A stretch of 64,000 nt of DNA from the NCBI GenBank assembly GCA_033762815.1, contig JANRLF010000007.1, forward strand, positions 186,001-250,000, given 5' to 3'. The stretch comes from JANRLF01 sp033762815. Lineage in GTDB: Bacteria > Bacteroidota > Bacteroidia > Chitinophagales > CAIOSU01. Made by a program: the position numbers and the translations under genes. The notes beneath the pieces were generated by a model, which saw only the letters and a list, made by a program, of their open reading frames with translations, ran no database searches and was not told the origin of the DNA. Below, piece by piece: positions 1 to 9,164 of the stretch. Every line of letters starts with the position of its first letter. Within the stretch, counting starts at the first letter, position 1.

Positions 1-358
1 TATCGAAGAGTTTTTTTTGCCTTTCAATGGTATATACCCTTGCTCCCATAGCACTTAAAATGCTTGCCTGATAGCCTGAGCCGGTACCGATTTCCAGTAC
101 TTTGTCCCGTTTCTTAACTTGGAGCAGTTGGGTTTGATAAGCCACCGTATACGGTTGTGAAATGGTTTGCCCTTCCCCTATCTGGAAAGCTTTGTCTTCG
201 TAGGCACTTTCTAAAAAAGCTTTGTCCAAAAAATAATGCCTGGGCAATGTTTCAATAGCTTTTAATACCGCCTCATCCGTAATGCCTTTCTTTCGGATAC
301 TTTCCGCCAATTTTAGCCGCAGACCTTGGTGCCTATAAGTATCAATCAGTTCTGACAT
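1..358 (-). CDS. pcm: Protein-L-isoaspartate O-methyltransferase, partial (C-terminus beyond left edge)
   Basis: This enzyme methylates damaged L-isoaspartyl residues using S-adenosylmethionine so that they can be repaired; it acts in the cytoplasm. The frame opens with an ATG at 356-358 and gives 119 codons before the window ends. It shows the Pcm N-terminal helical region, the substrate-loop segment GEGQTISQPYTVAYQ near residues 65-79, and the SAM-binding motif LEIGTGSGYQAS near residues 90-101. Roughly half of a usual Pcm (about 210-220 residues) is present. It reads leftward, in the same direction as the protease gene at 464-2713, with about 105 bp between them and no obvious terminator. 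The family call is firm. Confidence 0.93.
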   Translation of the reverse strand, partial: MSELIDTYRHQGLRLKLAESIRKKGITDEAVLKAIETLPRHYFLDKAFLESAYEDKAFQIGEGQTISQPYTVAYQTQLLQVKKRDKVLEIGTGSGYQASILSAMGARVYTIERQKKLFD

Positions 359-463
359 GCTGTAAAAATACCTATTCCTCTCGTGTAACTTCTCATATGA
401 ACCCAACAAGCCAGTGTGGAAATTGGTGCTTATGGGTGAGAATACGAAAGGATTCGCTATAAC

Positions 464-2713
464 TTAATCAAGCACGGCCATTTTCAGATTATAGGTGCCC
501 TTGGAAGTAGCAACACGCACAATGAACATGCCTTTGCTTTCCAAAACATTGGTATACTCATGATGATTGATGCCAGCAGTTAAACGAAGGTTATCTGTAT
601 AGATTTCTTTTCCGCTCAGGTCGAAAATGCTGATTTGGGCTGCTTCATCATTATCTGCTACTACGTCCAATACAAAAGTGCCCTTATTGGGATTAGGGTA
701 TAATGCAATATCCATGTTTGACGATGGTAGCTGCCCAATGCCCACGTTGGGAATATAAGTGGTTGCTAAAATCACCGCTTGGTAAGCATTTATTTTTCCG
801 CTGCCCCATAAATTATTCATGCTATCGGGCTGCAATTGGGTAAATGTGTCTTTTATAGCAGTTGCGGAGAGTATGTTGCGTATGTCGATAGGGGCCAGCA
901 GGGGGTTCACTTGTAAAAGCAAGGCCACAATACCCGCTGCTGCGGGAGATGACATGGAAGTACCTGACATTTGTCCATAGTAATAATCCGACCCCTGAAA
1001 ATTGAAGCTGCTAACTACTGAACCATAATTGGAACCTCCCGGCAAAAAGGTGGTGTCGTTACTACTAACCGACGATAATACACAAAGGCCTGGAGCAGTA
1101 ATATCAGGCTTTATGCGCCCATCTGCAGTGGGGCCATGGCTGGAAAAGGAAGTCAATTTCCTTAGAGGCTCACCCAATGAAAGATTTTGTCCATTGATAT
1201 TCTTGAACCTGCTCTTGGCAGTATAGGCACCGACGGATATGGCAGTTTCCGTGGCAACAAAATCACTGGTGGTGTAATCGGTATTGCCTTCAGTAGCCCA
1301 AGAATAACCAAAATTCTCCAATTCCCCGTAATAACCACGGCCATCATAAACATAGCCGTTCCAAAGATGCAAGCTGCCTTCATTGCCTTTCAGGGTTAAC
1401 AAAACTGTATCCGCAGAGCGGTTATCGAGCCCAATATATATACGTGGTTTCCCATTGAATTCCGCGGGTGAGCTAGTGATGCTTACCAGTAAAGTATCGC
1501 CATCAAGACCGACCAACTTATACTTGTTTACTTGACCATCAATACATACCATGGGGGTAGTAGCAGTTTGGCCATTATTGTATAAGCTCACCTGTGCACA
1601 AAAAGTCTTTCCTTGTTCGCCCCATACATCCAGCCATGTCTTATCGCTACCCAAATAATCATTAAAGGTTGGGAAAGTTTTAAGCACCGTATCCGTGACA
1701 GTAAACGTTTTACTGAGGTGCAATTTAAGATCACCATTGTTTCCTCCAGAAAGCACCAAGGCTTTACCCGGTCCAGTTAAGGCATCTACTGCTTGGCTGA
1801 AGAGAGAAGATCCATCTCGCGGTCCTACCGGAGGTCCCCAACTAAGATTTACTACAGCTGGTTTACCTTGGTCATCCGCATACTGGTAAATGTAGTTCAA
1901 TCCATCTATTATATCGGTAATACCCGTGCTCTGCCATTGTAAGCTATCAGGATTGATACTTACAAAAACCAACTCACTCTCATAGGCCATGCCCCTATAA
2001 CGAATGGGTGCAGCAGTTGGACTCCCATATCCGCTTCCAGCAGCAATCCCCGCTACATGAATACCATGGGAATTATATCGGTCGTCGCTATGGGCAACCA
2101 TCATAGCAGTACTGTCCGATAACTCATTGCCGTAGTTAAAGCCCGTAGGCGGAGTACCCAGTTTTTTTTCTTCCCACACTTTGCTAAGCCGTAATCGGGT
2201 ACCTGTAGTATCATACAGCGTAGGGTGCGTATAATCGAATCCTTTATCGATGATGCCCATAATTATCCCATCTCCGGCATAAGGCATTTGAAGTCCAATA
2301 CCCGCATGCACGGAATCCACATGCGTTGATTTTCGTACGGAATCGAGCGTCATGGCTATGGGCTCATCCAACTCGATATAAGTGATCCCTTGCAGTTGTA
2401 CAAAGGCAGGTATTTCCTTAATAGGCACCATCACTGTCCATATGCTTCCTGCTTTGGTGTTCACTTTCGCACCAATGGCATCTAGTTTCGACTCATTGAA
2501 ACCTGCATTTACCTTTATCATGGCAGTCATATAAATACCATCATCGGTTTTGCGATACACATAGTTAGGCAATACTTCGGCAGGGCCTTTAGCAGGTAGC
2601 TCACTCAAATACAACTTAGTACGCGGCGAAAGTATAGCCTTACCGGTATTATCTTGGGCAACTGTTTCAAGAGTAAACAACAATACCCAAAGGGCAAGCA
2701 AGCAATTTTTCAT
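464..2713 (-). CDS. Secreted subtilisin-like serine protease (S8) with T9SS type A sorting domain
   Basis: A secreted or surface-anchored peptidase. I chose the ATG at 2711-2713 because it opens a clean signal peptide (MKNCLLALWVLLF then a VAQ cleavage site); the open frame extends 16 codons further upstream. With this start (749 aa) the catalytic triad is visible: Asp about residue 156 (GIIDKGFDYTHP), His about 216 (SHGIHVAGIAAG) and Ser about 586 (GTSMSSPAAAG). A long insertion lies between His and Ser, as in many Bacteroidota subtilases. The last 80 or so residues form a type IX sorting domain with YPNPNKGTF and a C-terminal KMAVLD strand, so export through the Sec and T9SS pathways is expected. 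The substrate is unknown. Confidence 0.9.
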   Translation of the reverse strand: MKNCLLALWVLLFTLETVAQDNTGKAILSPRTKLYLSELPAKGPAEVLPNYVYRKTDDGIYMTAMIKVNAGFNESKLDAIGAKVNTKAGSIWTVMVPIKEIPAFVQLQGITYIELDEPIAMTLDSVRKSTHVDSVHAGIGLQMPYAGDGIIMGIIDKGFDYTHPTLYDTTGTRLRLSKVWEEKKLGTPPTGFNYGNELSDSTAMMVAHSDDRYNSHGIHVAGIAAGSGYGSPTAAPIRYRGMAYESELVFVSINPDSLQWQSTGITDIIDGLNYIYQYADDQGKPAVVNLSWGPPVGPRDGSSLFSQAVDALTGPGKALVLSGGNNGDLKLHLSKTFTVTDTVLKTFPTFNDYLGSDKTWLDVWGEQGKTFCAQVSLYNNGQTATTPMVCIDGQVNKYKLVGLDGDTLLVSITSSPAEFNGKPRIYIGLDNRSADTVLLTLKGNEGSLHLWNGYVYDGRGYYGELENFGYSWATEGNTDYTTSDFVATETAISVGAYTAKSRFKNINGQNLSLGEPLRKLTSFSSHGPTADGRIKPDITAPGLCVLSSVSSNDTTFLPGGSNYGSVVSSFNFQGSDYYYGQMSGTSMSSPAAAGIVALLLQVNPLLAPIDIRNILSATAIKDTFTQLQPDSMNNLWGSGKINAYQAVILATTYIPNVGIGQLPSSNMDIALYPNPNKGTFVLDVVADNDEAAQISIFDLSGKEIYTDNLRLTAGINHHEYTNVLESKGMFIVRVATSKGTYNLKMAVLD

Positions 2714-2807
2714 GGCACTTATTATAGAATGGACCTTACTAAAATAAGAAATATGCTGCAAAGCCTCTGGGGAAAGTGCTAGGCGATTTCGGCACTAGCC
2801 TTAACAT

Positions 2808-3524
2808 TTATAGCCATAAATGCAATATCTGTTCCCTATGATATTCCTCAAACCCATTCTTTTGATAGAAGGTGCAGGCGGGTCCATTTTCCAACTGGGT
2901 GGGTACCGTTACATAATTAAGGTGATGCTGCAGCGCAACTTTACGCACTGCATCGCAGAGTTTGCCGCCAATGCCCATGCCCCTACTGTGCTTGTCCACA
3001 CCCAATAAGCCTATAGAAGCTGCCTCCGGTCCATTTTTTACCGTAACAAATCCTTTTAGCCCATTGTCATCGTACACTAACACTTTATCGGCTATACGAT
3101 GGTTTACCGAGTTTTGCGTCCAGGACTGATACATTTCCCTAAACTTAGTTTCGGGTATCTGTTTATCCAATCTGAACCTGCTATATACCCCACTTTGATA
3201 GGCAAGTTCCAATAAAAAGACGTAATCGTCATTCAATGGGTCATAAGGCCTTATGTTGGCGGAGATGGGTCCGTGAACTAATTGAATACCACTACGGTAA
3301 ATGATTTTAGTATTCGCTAAAAAAGCCCCATTTTTCTCTGCAATTTCCACCGCCGTCTCATTCACTGGGCAAACAACAAGGTAAAGCAGACGGTAGTTTT
3401 CTTTTGTACCTACTTCTTGAATCGCTTGCATATCAGTGGCAGTCAGAGATGGGGTCCTTAAGCTACCTACTTTAAAGCCAAAAAAATCAGAATCCCAGCT
3501 CAAATGCTGTATAGCCGCCGACAT
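2808..3524 (-). CDS. GNAT-family N-acetyltransferase, WecD/RffC-like
   Basis: Predicted acetyl-CoA dependent N-acetyltransferase of 238 aa. The N-terminus (LSWDSDFFGFKVG) resembles sugar-nucleotide amine acetyltransferases of the WecD/RffC group, and the GNAT acetyl-CoA loop is visible near residues 173-195 (GVDKHSRGMGIGGKL). The C-terminal FYQKNGFEEY is also typical of GNAT folds. It begins one base after the stop of the GT2 glycosyltransferase at 3526-4458, so the two are almost certainly co-transcribed. That pairing suggests modification of an amino sugar in a surface glycan or lipid-linked sugar. The precise substrate is inferred from context only. Confidence 0.78.
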   Translation of the reverse strand: MSAAIQHLSWDSDFFGFKVGSLRTPSLTATDMQAIQEVGTKENYRLLYLVVCPVNETAVEIAEKNGAFLANTKIIYRSGIQLVHGPISANIRPYDPLNDDYVFLLELAYQSGVYSRFRLDKQIPETKFREMYQSWTQNSVNHRIADKVLVYDDNGLKGFVTVKNGPEAASIGLLGVDKHSRGMGIGGKLCDAVRKVALQHHLNYVTVPTQLENGPACTFYQKNGFEEYHREQILHLWL

Positions 3525-3525
3525 G

Positions 3526-4458
3526 TTAAAAATTGATTTTTTTATCGACTATGTAAATTGGCCGCTGCTTTACGTTTTCAAAAGTTTTGCCCAGGTACAA
3601 ACCTATAATGCCCAATATAGCTATCAAAAGACCGAAAAAGAACCATACACTAATGAGCAAAAAAATCATGATACTAAGGCCATAGCCTAGGGTAATAACG
3701 TAAATCAAGTACCCTATAGCCACTAAAAAGGTAAACAAAAACACCCCTACGCCCAGTTTAACGAACATACGCATAGGCTTGTCGGAATAAGCCAAAAGAA
3801 TATCAACAGCTAGGTTCAATAGTTTTTTGAAGTTATAAGTGGTTTTACCCTCAAAACGGGCAGCATGTTCCACTAGCACGGTAGCCCCTTCATATCCTAC
3901 CCATTTACGCATGGTTGGGAAATATCTTATACTTTCACGCATCTGCCCTATGGCATCTATCATCGGGCGCTTATAGATACCGAAATTGCCCACACTAGCA
4001 TCATGGTTTATCCCTGTAAGATAAGTCAAAGTACTATGAAAGGTTTTAGAAAAGAATTTCTTAAAGAAACTGTCTTTTCGCTCTCCCCTGCTAGCTATGA
4101 CAAAGTCGTAACCTTCGTTGAGTTTATTCAATAATTTTGGAATCTCTTCCGGCTGGTCTTGCAGGTCGCAGTCCATAATTACCACCATATCGCCCTTGCA
4201 ATGGTCTAGCCCCGCAGTAATAGCATAGTGCTGTCCGAAATTTCTAGATAACCGTACTATTTTGATATTGGGATTTAATGCCGCTAATTGCATCATTACT
4301 GACCATGACTGATCAGGGCTACGGTCATCAACCAAAACAATTTCATAATTCTCTCCAAATTGAGGCTTTACAACAGCTTCTATCCTACGCACCAATTCGG
4401 GTAAAATTACTTCTGCGCGGTAAACTGGTGATATGATGGAAATGGCAGGAATGGTCAT
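3526..4458 (-). CDS. Family 2 glycosyltransferase, polyprenyl-phosphate type (DPM1/ArnC-like)
   Basis: A membrane-associated GT-A glycosyltransferase of 310 aa. It opens with ISIISPVYRAEVILPELV and carries the nucleotide-sugar binding VLVDDRSPD near residue 45 and the DCDLQD metal-binding motif near residue 96. Two hydrophobic segments at about 232-257 and 267-290 anchor it in the inner membrane, the layout of enzymes that move a sugar onto polyprenyl phosphate. It is the first gene of a two-gene leftward unit with the GNAT acetyltransferase. The likely product is a lipid-linked sugar for glycan or protein modification; the sugar identity cannot be read from sequence. Confidence 0.85.
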   Translation of the reverse strand: MTIPAISIISPVYRAEVILPELVRRIEAVVKPQFGENYEIVLVDDRSPDQSWSVMMQLAALNPNIKIVRLSRNFGQHYAITAGLDHCKGDMVVIMDCDLQDQPEEIPKLLNKLNEGYDFVIASRGERKDSFFKKFFSKTFHSTLTYLTGINHDASVGNFGIYKRPMIDAIGQMRESIRYFPTMRKWVGYEGATVLVEHAARFEGKTTYNFKKLLNLAVDILLAYSDKPMRMFVKLGVGVFLFTFLVAIGYLIYVITLGYGLSIMIFLLISVWFFFGLLIAILGIIGLYLGKTFENVKQRPIYIVDKKINF

Positions 4459-4681
4459 TGTAAATACTGCTGCTGGCTAAGTTAATATATTACCGTGTTT
4501 CGGGAACATTGCATGGGCAGAAAAAGCAGCTTTGGTACCAATATTTCATAACAGCTTAATTTTCCAAAAGAATAACGACTGTTTCATTCCCTATAGAAAG
4601 GACCTTGAAACGACTCTAAGAATGAATGAAGGCAAGCAGCTCAATAAAATTACTTTTATTTTGGCTGTAAAAACCAAGAAA

Positions 4682-5320
4682 ATGGATATTCTACCGCTAG
4701 CCATTGAGCAATATGCTGAACAATACTCTACCCCAGAAAATGCCGTGCTGGCAGCACTAAATAGGGAAACCTATGCAAAAGTATTGATGCCCCGCATGCT
4801 CTCAGGCCACTTACAAGGTACTTACCTAAGTATGTTGAGCCACATGCTTAGCCCCAATAAGATATTGGAAATAGGCACTTTTACTGGTTACTCTGCTATT
4901 TGCTTAGCTGCTGGCTTAACAGAGAGTGGGAAGCTCTATACCATTGATATTAACGAGGAATTGGCTGAAATGGTGAACAGTTATATCGACAAGGCAAACC
5001 TGCAAGATAAAATTATCCCCTTGGTAGGTAATGCTATGGATATTATCCCCAACCTTGACGAAACCTTTGATTTGGTTTTTATTGATGCAGATAAGATCAA
5101 TTATGCGAACTATTATGATTTAGTATTCGACAAAGTTAGAACTGGTGGATTTATTGTGGCAGATAATGTATTATGGAGCGGCAAGGTGTTGGAAGGAAAC
5201 ATGGACAAGGATACTAAAGCTATTCATGAATACAATGAAAAAATACATGCCGATTCAAGGGTTGTGAATATGATACTCCCTATTCGCGATGGTATCTCCA
5301 TCGCACGAAAAATTGTATAG
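4682..5320 (+). CDS. Class I SAM-dependent O-methyltransferase (caffeoyl-CoA O-methyltransferase family)
   Basis: A cytoplasmic O-methyltransferase of 212 aa in the methyltransf_3/CCoAOMT family. SAM motif I is LEIGTFTGYSAICLA near residues 61-75, and DLVFIDADKINYANYYD near 129-145 matches the metal and substrate region of the family. The frame is open from 4532, but residues before the ATG at 4682 are low complexity and unlike the family. MDILPLAIEQYAEQYS is a normal start, so I trimmed to it. The gene is divergent from the GT2 gene. Bacterial members act on diverse phenolic or hydroxylated substrates, so no specific substrate is assigned. Confidence 0.85.
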   Translation: MDILPLAIEQYAEQYSTPENAVLAALNRETYAKVLMPRMLSGHLQGTYLSMLSHMLSPNKILEIGTFTGYSAICLAAGLTESGKLYTIDINEELAEMVNSYIDKANLQDKIIPLVGNAMDIIPNLDETFDLVFIDADKINYANYYDLVFDKVRTGGFIVADNVLWSGKVLEGNMDKDTKAIHEYNEKIHADSRVVNMILPIRDGISIARKIV

Positions 5321-5371
5321 ACTGCTTCTGCCCTGTTGATAATTAAGCATGGCATGGCTGCGTTTTGTACC

Positions 5372-5379
5372 TAAATTTG
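5372..5379 (+). promoter_or_regulatory. Bacteroidota-type -7 promoter element (TAAATTTG)
   Basis: The octamer matches the TAnnTTTG consensus known for Bacteroidota housekeeping promoters. It lies 22 bp before the preferred ATG of the LysM glucosaminidase at 5401, leaving a short leader. No convincing -33 TTTG at 19-21 bp was found, so this is a tentative call. Confidence 0.4.
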
Positions 5380-5400
5380 GTCACTATACAAGTTGTGCCC

Positions 5401-7323
5401 ATGATTCAAGGCAGGTCGTTTCTGTTATTATTGGTGTTTGCTATGGCCCCATTAGGGCTATTTGCACAAGATGGCAGTCCGAAACTAAAGGACATGACCA
5501 TTGAGGAGTATATCAAAAAATATGCGGACATAGCCAAATCTGAAATGCGCCGGGTAGGAATACCTGCCAGCATAACACTCGCCCAAGGAATACTGGAATC
5601 GAACTTTGGCAATAGCGAATTGGCCAAAAATGCCAACAACCATTTTGGGGTAAAGTGCCATGATAACTGGTCGGGCAAAGGCTACCTGATGGATGACGAT
5701 GCAAAACGGGAATGCTTTAGGGTATATGAAAGCGCCTTGGAATCGTTCATGGACCATTCCAACTTCATTAAAAGCCGCGAACGCTATGCCTTCTTGTTCG
5801 AATTGGATGTAAAGGATTATAAAAGTTGGGCCAAAGGCTTAAAAAATGCCGGCTACGCTACTAACCCCCAATACGCCAATCTATTAATACGAATTATTGA
5901 AGAACGCAACCTATCACAATTCGATACAGCAGACCCTAGCATCAAGGAAATCAAATCCACCGAGCAACTGGTAGAACGATTCAACGATAAGATTTTCCTC
6001 TTTAATAATATCAAAACCGTTATTGTTCAGCCCAACCAAACCATAGAAGACCTGGCCGCCCAATATCATGTGGATGTGAGGCAACTTAAAAAATACAATG
6101 ATTGGGAAGAAGGCGATAGCTTGGTAATGGGCACCAAAATATATCTACAACCCAAAAGGGCAACTGGCGTTGAAAAGACCCATACCGTAAAAAAAGGGGA
6201 AACCATAAAAACCATTTCGCAGAAACAGGGCATCAAAATATCGGCCTTATTGGACAAAAACCATATGGAGTTTGGCCAAGAACCTGAAGTAGGGGCGGTG
6301 CTATGCCTGAAAAAAGTGTGCGATAGCCTACCCCCATTAAAATCTGACGAAGAAATACGCAAACAAATACGCTCCGAAATTGATGCCCATCAAAAGGAAA
6401 TGCGCAAACTGTATATCCAGCAAAGGGAAGATAGCATTGCTGCCGCAAAAAATATGCCCCTTACCCAAACAGAAGTATTGGAGGAAGAGGACGAGCAACC
6501 TATAAAAGCAATAGATACAACCGTGAACCAAGGTGCCCTTTTTGGCAATAAACCACTAATTGAAACGCCTGAGGGTGAAGCTATTTATCATACAGTATCG
6601 CCTAAAGAAACTTTGTTCAGCATCTCTAAGAAGTATTATACAACAGTTGACAATCTCAAGAATTGGAACACAATAGGCACTGAGGGAATCAACCCCGGCC
6701 AAAAATTGATTGTGGGCTATGGCAGTATCCCGGTACCTCCAAAAATAGAAATCATTAACCCATTACCTGAGGATACGGTGAAGGAAGAAGCTTTTTCTGA
6801 ATACCACATTGTAAAGCCAGGTGAAAGTTTGTTTGTTATCGCTAAACAATACAAAATCACCACTGCGCAAATAAAGGAATGGAACAAATTGACCAGCAAT
6901 GAATTAAAAGCTGGCCAAAAACTGCTGGTTTATAACAATAATCCCACTACAAAGGAAGAAGCCGTGCCTTTGGAAGAGGAAATTGAAAACAATAAGCGCG
7001 ACAAAGCCCCCGTGTACCATGAAGTGTTGCCAGGAGAAACCCTATATGGTATTGCTAAAAAATATAATGTTTCCGTTGATGACTTGAAACGTTGGAATAA
7101 TATAGAGGGTAGCTTAAAATCGGGCACCAAATTGGTAATAGACTATAAACAAGAAGATTTACCGGAAGAGAATGACCAGCCCCGTTTCCATTCCGTGGGC
7201 AGTGGCGATACCCTATACTCAATAGCCCGAACTTATGGAGTGACCGTGCAGCAAATAAAACAGTGGAACAAAATGACCACTGATAAAGTGAAGCTGGGCG
7301 AAAAGCTTATTATCGGTTACTAG
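5401..7323 (+). CDS. Secreted glucosaminidase-domain peptidoglycan hydrolase with six LysM repeats
   Basis: A predicted exported cell-wall hydrolase of 640 aa. The ATG at 5401 opens a signal peptide (MIQGRSFLLLLVFAMAPLG to FAQ); an upstream TTG at 5365 is less likely. Residues about 30-175 form a mannosyl-glycoprotein endo-beta-N-acetylglucosaminidase-like domain (PASITLAQGILESNFGNS, HFGVKCH, YATNPQYANLL). It is followed by six LysM units near residues 205, 255, 375, 460, 540 and 590, recognisable from repeats such as HTVKKGETI and YHEVLPGETLYGIAKKYNV joined by acidic linkers. Proteins of this build bind glycan strands and cut peptidoglycan during growth or daughter-cell separation. The number of LysM repeats is high. 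Confidence 0.88.
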   Translation: MIQGRSFLLLLVFAMAPLGLFAQDGSPKLKDMTIEEYIKKYADIAKSEMRRVGIPASITLAQGILESNFGNSELAKNANNHFGVKCHDNWSGKGYLMDDDAKRECFRVYESALESFMDHSNFIKSRERYAFLFELDVKDYKSWAKGLKNAGYATNPQYANLLIRIIEERNLSQFDTADPSIKEIKSTEQLVERFNDKIFLFNNIKTVIVQPNQTIEDLAAQYHVDVRQLKKYNDWEEGDSLVMGTKIYLQPKRATGVEKTHTVKKGETIKTISQKQGIKISALLDKNHMEFGQEPEVGAVLCLKKVCDSLPPLKSDEEIRKQIRSEIDAHQKEMRKLYIQQREDSIAAAKNMPLTQTEVLEEEDEQPIKAIDTTVNQGALFGNKPLIETPEGEAIYHTVSPKETLFSISKKYYTTVDNLKNWNTIGTEGINPGQKLIVGYGSIPVPPKIEIINPLPEDTVKEEAFSEYHIVKPGESLFVIAKQYKITTAQIKEWNKLTSNELKAGQKLLVYNNNPTTKEEAVPLEEEIENNKRDKAPVYHEVLPGETLYGIAKKYNVSVDDLKRWNNIEGSLKSGTKLVIDYKQEDLPEENDQPRFHSVGSGDTLYSIARTYGVTVQQIKQWNKMTTDKVKLGEKLIIGY

Positions 7324-7326
7324 GCT

Positions 7327-7334
7327 TATCTTTG
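7327..7334 (+). promoter_or_regulatory. Bacteroidota-type -7 promoter element (TATCTTTG) before hpt
   Basis: The octamer fits TAnnTTTG and begins just after the stop codon of the LysM gene, 28 bp upstream of the GTG of the hypoxanthine phosphoribosyltransferase gene. Transcription would begin near 7341, giving a leader of about 20 nt. This suggests hpt has its own promoter. Confidence 0.45.
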
Positions 7335-7362
7335 CCGAATTTATCAGCAATTTTTTTCTAAC

Positions 7363-7890
7363 GTGGTTACCATACAAGATAAGCAGTTCAGGCCCTTCAT
7401 TGAGCATAAAGACATTGATACGCGCATCGCTTTGATGGCAGAGCGCATTAACGAAGACTATCGCGGTAAAGATGTACTATTCCTATCCATTCTTACTGGC
7501 TCCTTTATGTTTACCGGCGATTTGATGAAGTATATCAAGCTCGATTGCGAAATTGCTTTTGCCCGTTTGGCTTCTTACAAAGGTACCCAGTCCACGGGTA
7601 TAGTGCGCAGCCTAATGGGTTTTGATGAAAACGTAAATGGTAGGCATATCATCTTGTTGGAAGACATTGTGGATAGCGGCCATACGCTATACAATTTGCT
7701 GCCTGAACTAAACAAACTTGAACCTGCAAGCATTGCTATTGCTGCATTACTCATTAAGCCCAATGCTATGCGATACCCTATCCAAGTTGATTACCATGCC
7801 TTTAGCATCAGCAACGAGTTTATTGTTGGCTACGGATTGGATTACAATGGATATGGTAGGAACCTAAGGGATATCTACCAGGTTTGTTAG
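7363..7890 (+). CDS. hpt: Hypoxanthine phosphoribosyltransferase
   Basis: A purine salvage enzyme that makes IMP (and usually GMP) from the free base and PRPP in the cytoplasm. The 175-aa product shows the type I phosphoribosyltransferase layout: a flexible loop with ASYKGTQSTG near residue 73, and the PRPP-binding motif ILLEDIVDSGHTL near residues 96-108. The start is a GTG, because no ATG lies close upstream. Its last four bases overlap the end of the oppositely oriented thioredoxin-like gene: a TTAG sequence provides both stop codons. The length is normal for the family. Confidence 0.93.
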   Translation: MVTIQDKQFRPFIEHKDIDTRIALMAERINEDYRGKDVLFLSILTGSFMFTGDLMKYIKLDCEIAFARLASYKGTQSTGIVRSLMGFDENVNGRHIILLEDIVDSGHTLYNLLPELNKLEPASIAIAALLIKPNAMRYPIQVDYHAFSISNEFIVGYGLDYNGYGRNLRDIYQVC

Positions 7891-8312
7891 TTGGCCTTTA
7901 GGGCTTTTTCGCCTTCGGCAATAAAGTTATCCTTATACTGCCCGCCTAAAACACGGTGTATCACCTTGCCTGTTCCATCAATATACATTAGCGTAGGATA
8001 TGCGGTAATGTTATAAGTATTGGCAAAAGTAGGCCCATCACCTTTCTCCATGTCATACTTATAGTTGATGAAATTTTTGTTATAGAACTCCCCTACCTGA
8101 GGGTCTGGAAAAACCGTATTGCTCATGTATTTGCAGGGGCCGCACCATACGGCATAGCAGTCCACAAAAATGATTTTCTTTTCTTTTTTGGCTTTCTCAA
8201 CGGCCTGTTCCCAAGTGCCTTGAAAGAACTCTATTCCTTGTGCTGATACCGTTACGGGTATGAAAACCCCTAGAGCAAAAAACAGGGCAAGTGAAAGGAA
8301 AAACTTATTCAT
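7887..8312 (-). CDS. Exported thioredoxin-family protein
   Basis: A periplasmic thiol-disulfide protein of 141 aa. It has a signal peptide (MNKFFLSLALFFALGVFIPV to SAQ), then a thioredoxin fold with the redox motif WCGPCKYM near residues 57-64 and the cis-proline segment AYPTLMYIDG near residue 104. The expected role is to reduce or shuffle disulfides in envelope proteins; the partner is unknown. It begins 24 bp after murI ends and is probably the last gene of the leftward DUF6089-uppS-bamA-ompH-ompH-murI operon. It converges on hpt with a 4-bp overlap. Confidence 0.88.
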   Translation of the reverse strand: MNKFFLSLALFFALGVFIPVTVSAQGIEFFQGTWEQAVEKAKKEKKIIFVDCYAVWCGPCKYMSNTVFPDPQVGEFYNKNFINYKYDMEKGDGPTFANTYNITAYPTLMYIDGTGKVIHRVLGGQYKDNFIAEGEKALKAN

Positions 8313-8336
8313 TAGCGATATTTTTATTTAAAGTTA

Positions 8337-9155
8337 TTAACTATCCCATAGAGGACAAAATTCCAAATGTAAATTCTCTTTGAAAAATATTTTCGTGGTT
8401 TTGGCAAATGATTCCGTTAAGTCTGATGCAAAAAAATGGTTCTCTGTCCTTTTTCGGTCGTTCAATAAGCCCTGCAAACCCAATATCTTTCTTACCTCAT
8501 CGGCCACAAAATCAGTAGAATCGAACACTTTCACTTCCTTACCAGTGTAAAATGTCTCTATCTCCTTTTTAATTAACGGATAATGGGTGCATGCTAGTAT
8601 AAGCGATGATATATTGCTTAATATGGGGTCACTAAGGTAAGAGGCTATAATTTGGGCACTAATGCTATCATCATAAAAACCCGCTTCTATCATAGGTGCC
8701 AACAAAGGTGTCTCTAAAGAGTGTACCACCATATCGGGCCGCAGGGCTTTCAACTCCTTCTCATAAATTTTTGATCGTATAGTACCCTTAGTGCCAATAA
8801 TACCCACCTCCTTGCTCCATACATTTTCAGCTACACCTTTTACAATAGGGCTCACCACATTAATAATGGAAACATGCTCGCCAAACCTTTCCACCAAATC
8901 ATGGTAAGCAATAGATGAAGCTGTATTGCAGGCTATTACTACAATTTTACAACCTCTGCTTATCAAAAACTCAGTAATGCGCCTTGAGTAGAATTTAATC
9001 AGCTCCTCCGACTTATCCCCGTAGGGCATGTGCGCCGTATCGCCAAAATAAATGACATCCTCATGGGGCAATTTGCTGATAATCTCTCGAGCAATGGTAA
9101 GGCCACCTATGCCCGAGTCAAAAATACCAATGGGTTGTAAGGGGGATAGCCGCAC
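8337..9155 (-). CDS. murI: Glutamate racemase
   Basis: Makes D-glutamate from L-glutamate for the second residue of the peptidoglycan stem peptide. The 272-aa sequence has the two catalytic cysteines in their family motifs, VVIACNTASS near residue 78 and LACTHYPLI near residue 190, and the N-terminal IGIFDSGIGGLT signature near residue 9. The start is the GTG at 9153-9155, because no suitable ATG precedes the conserved IGIFDSG. It follows an ompH gene by 9 bp. D-glutamate made here feeds MurD, which is encoded in the dcw cluster of the same window. Confidence 0.95.
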   Translation of the reverse strand: MRLSPLQPIGIFDSGIGGLTIAREIISKLPHEDVIYFGDTAHMPYGDKSEELIKFYSRRITEFLISRGCKIVVIACNTASSIAYHDLVERFGEHVSIINVVSPIVKGVAENVWSKEVGIIGTKGTIRSKIYEKELKALRPDMVVHSLETPLLAPMIEAGFYDDSISAQIIASYLSDPILSNISSLILACTHYPLIKKEIETFYTGKEVKVFDSTDFVADEVRKILGLQGLLNDRKRTENHFFASDLTESFAKTTKIFFKENLHLEFCPLWDS

Positions 9156-9164
9156 AGGGCAATA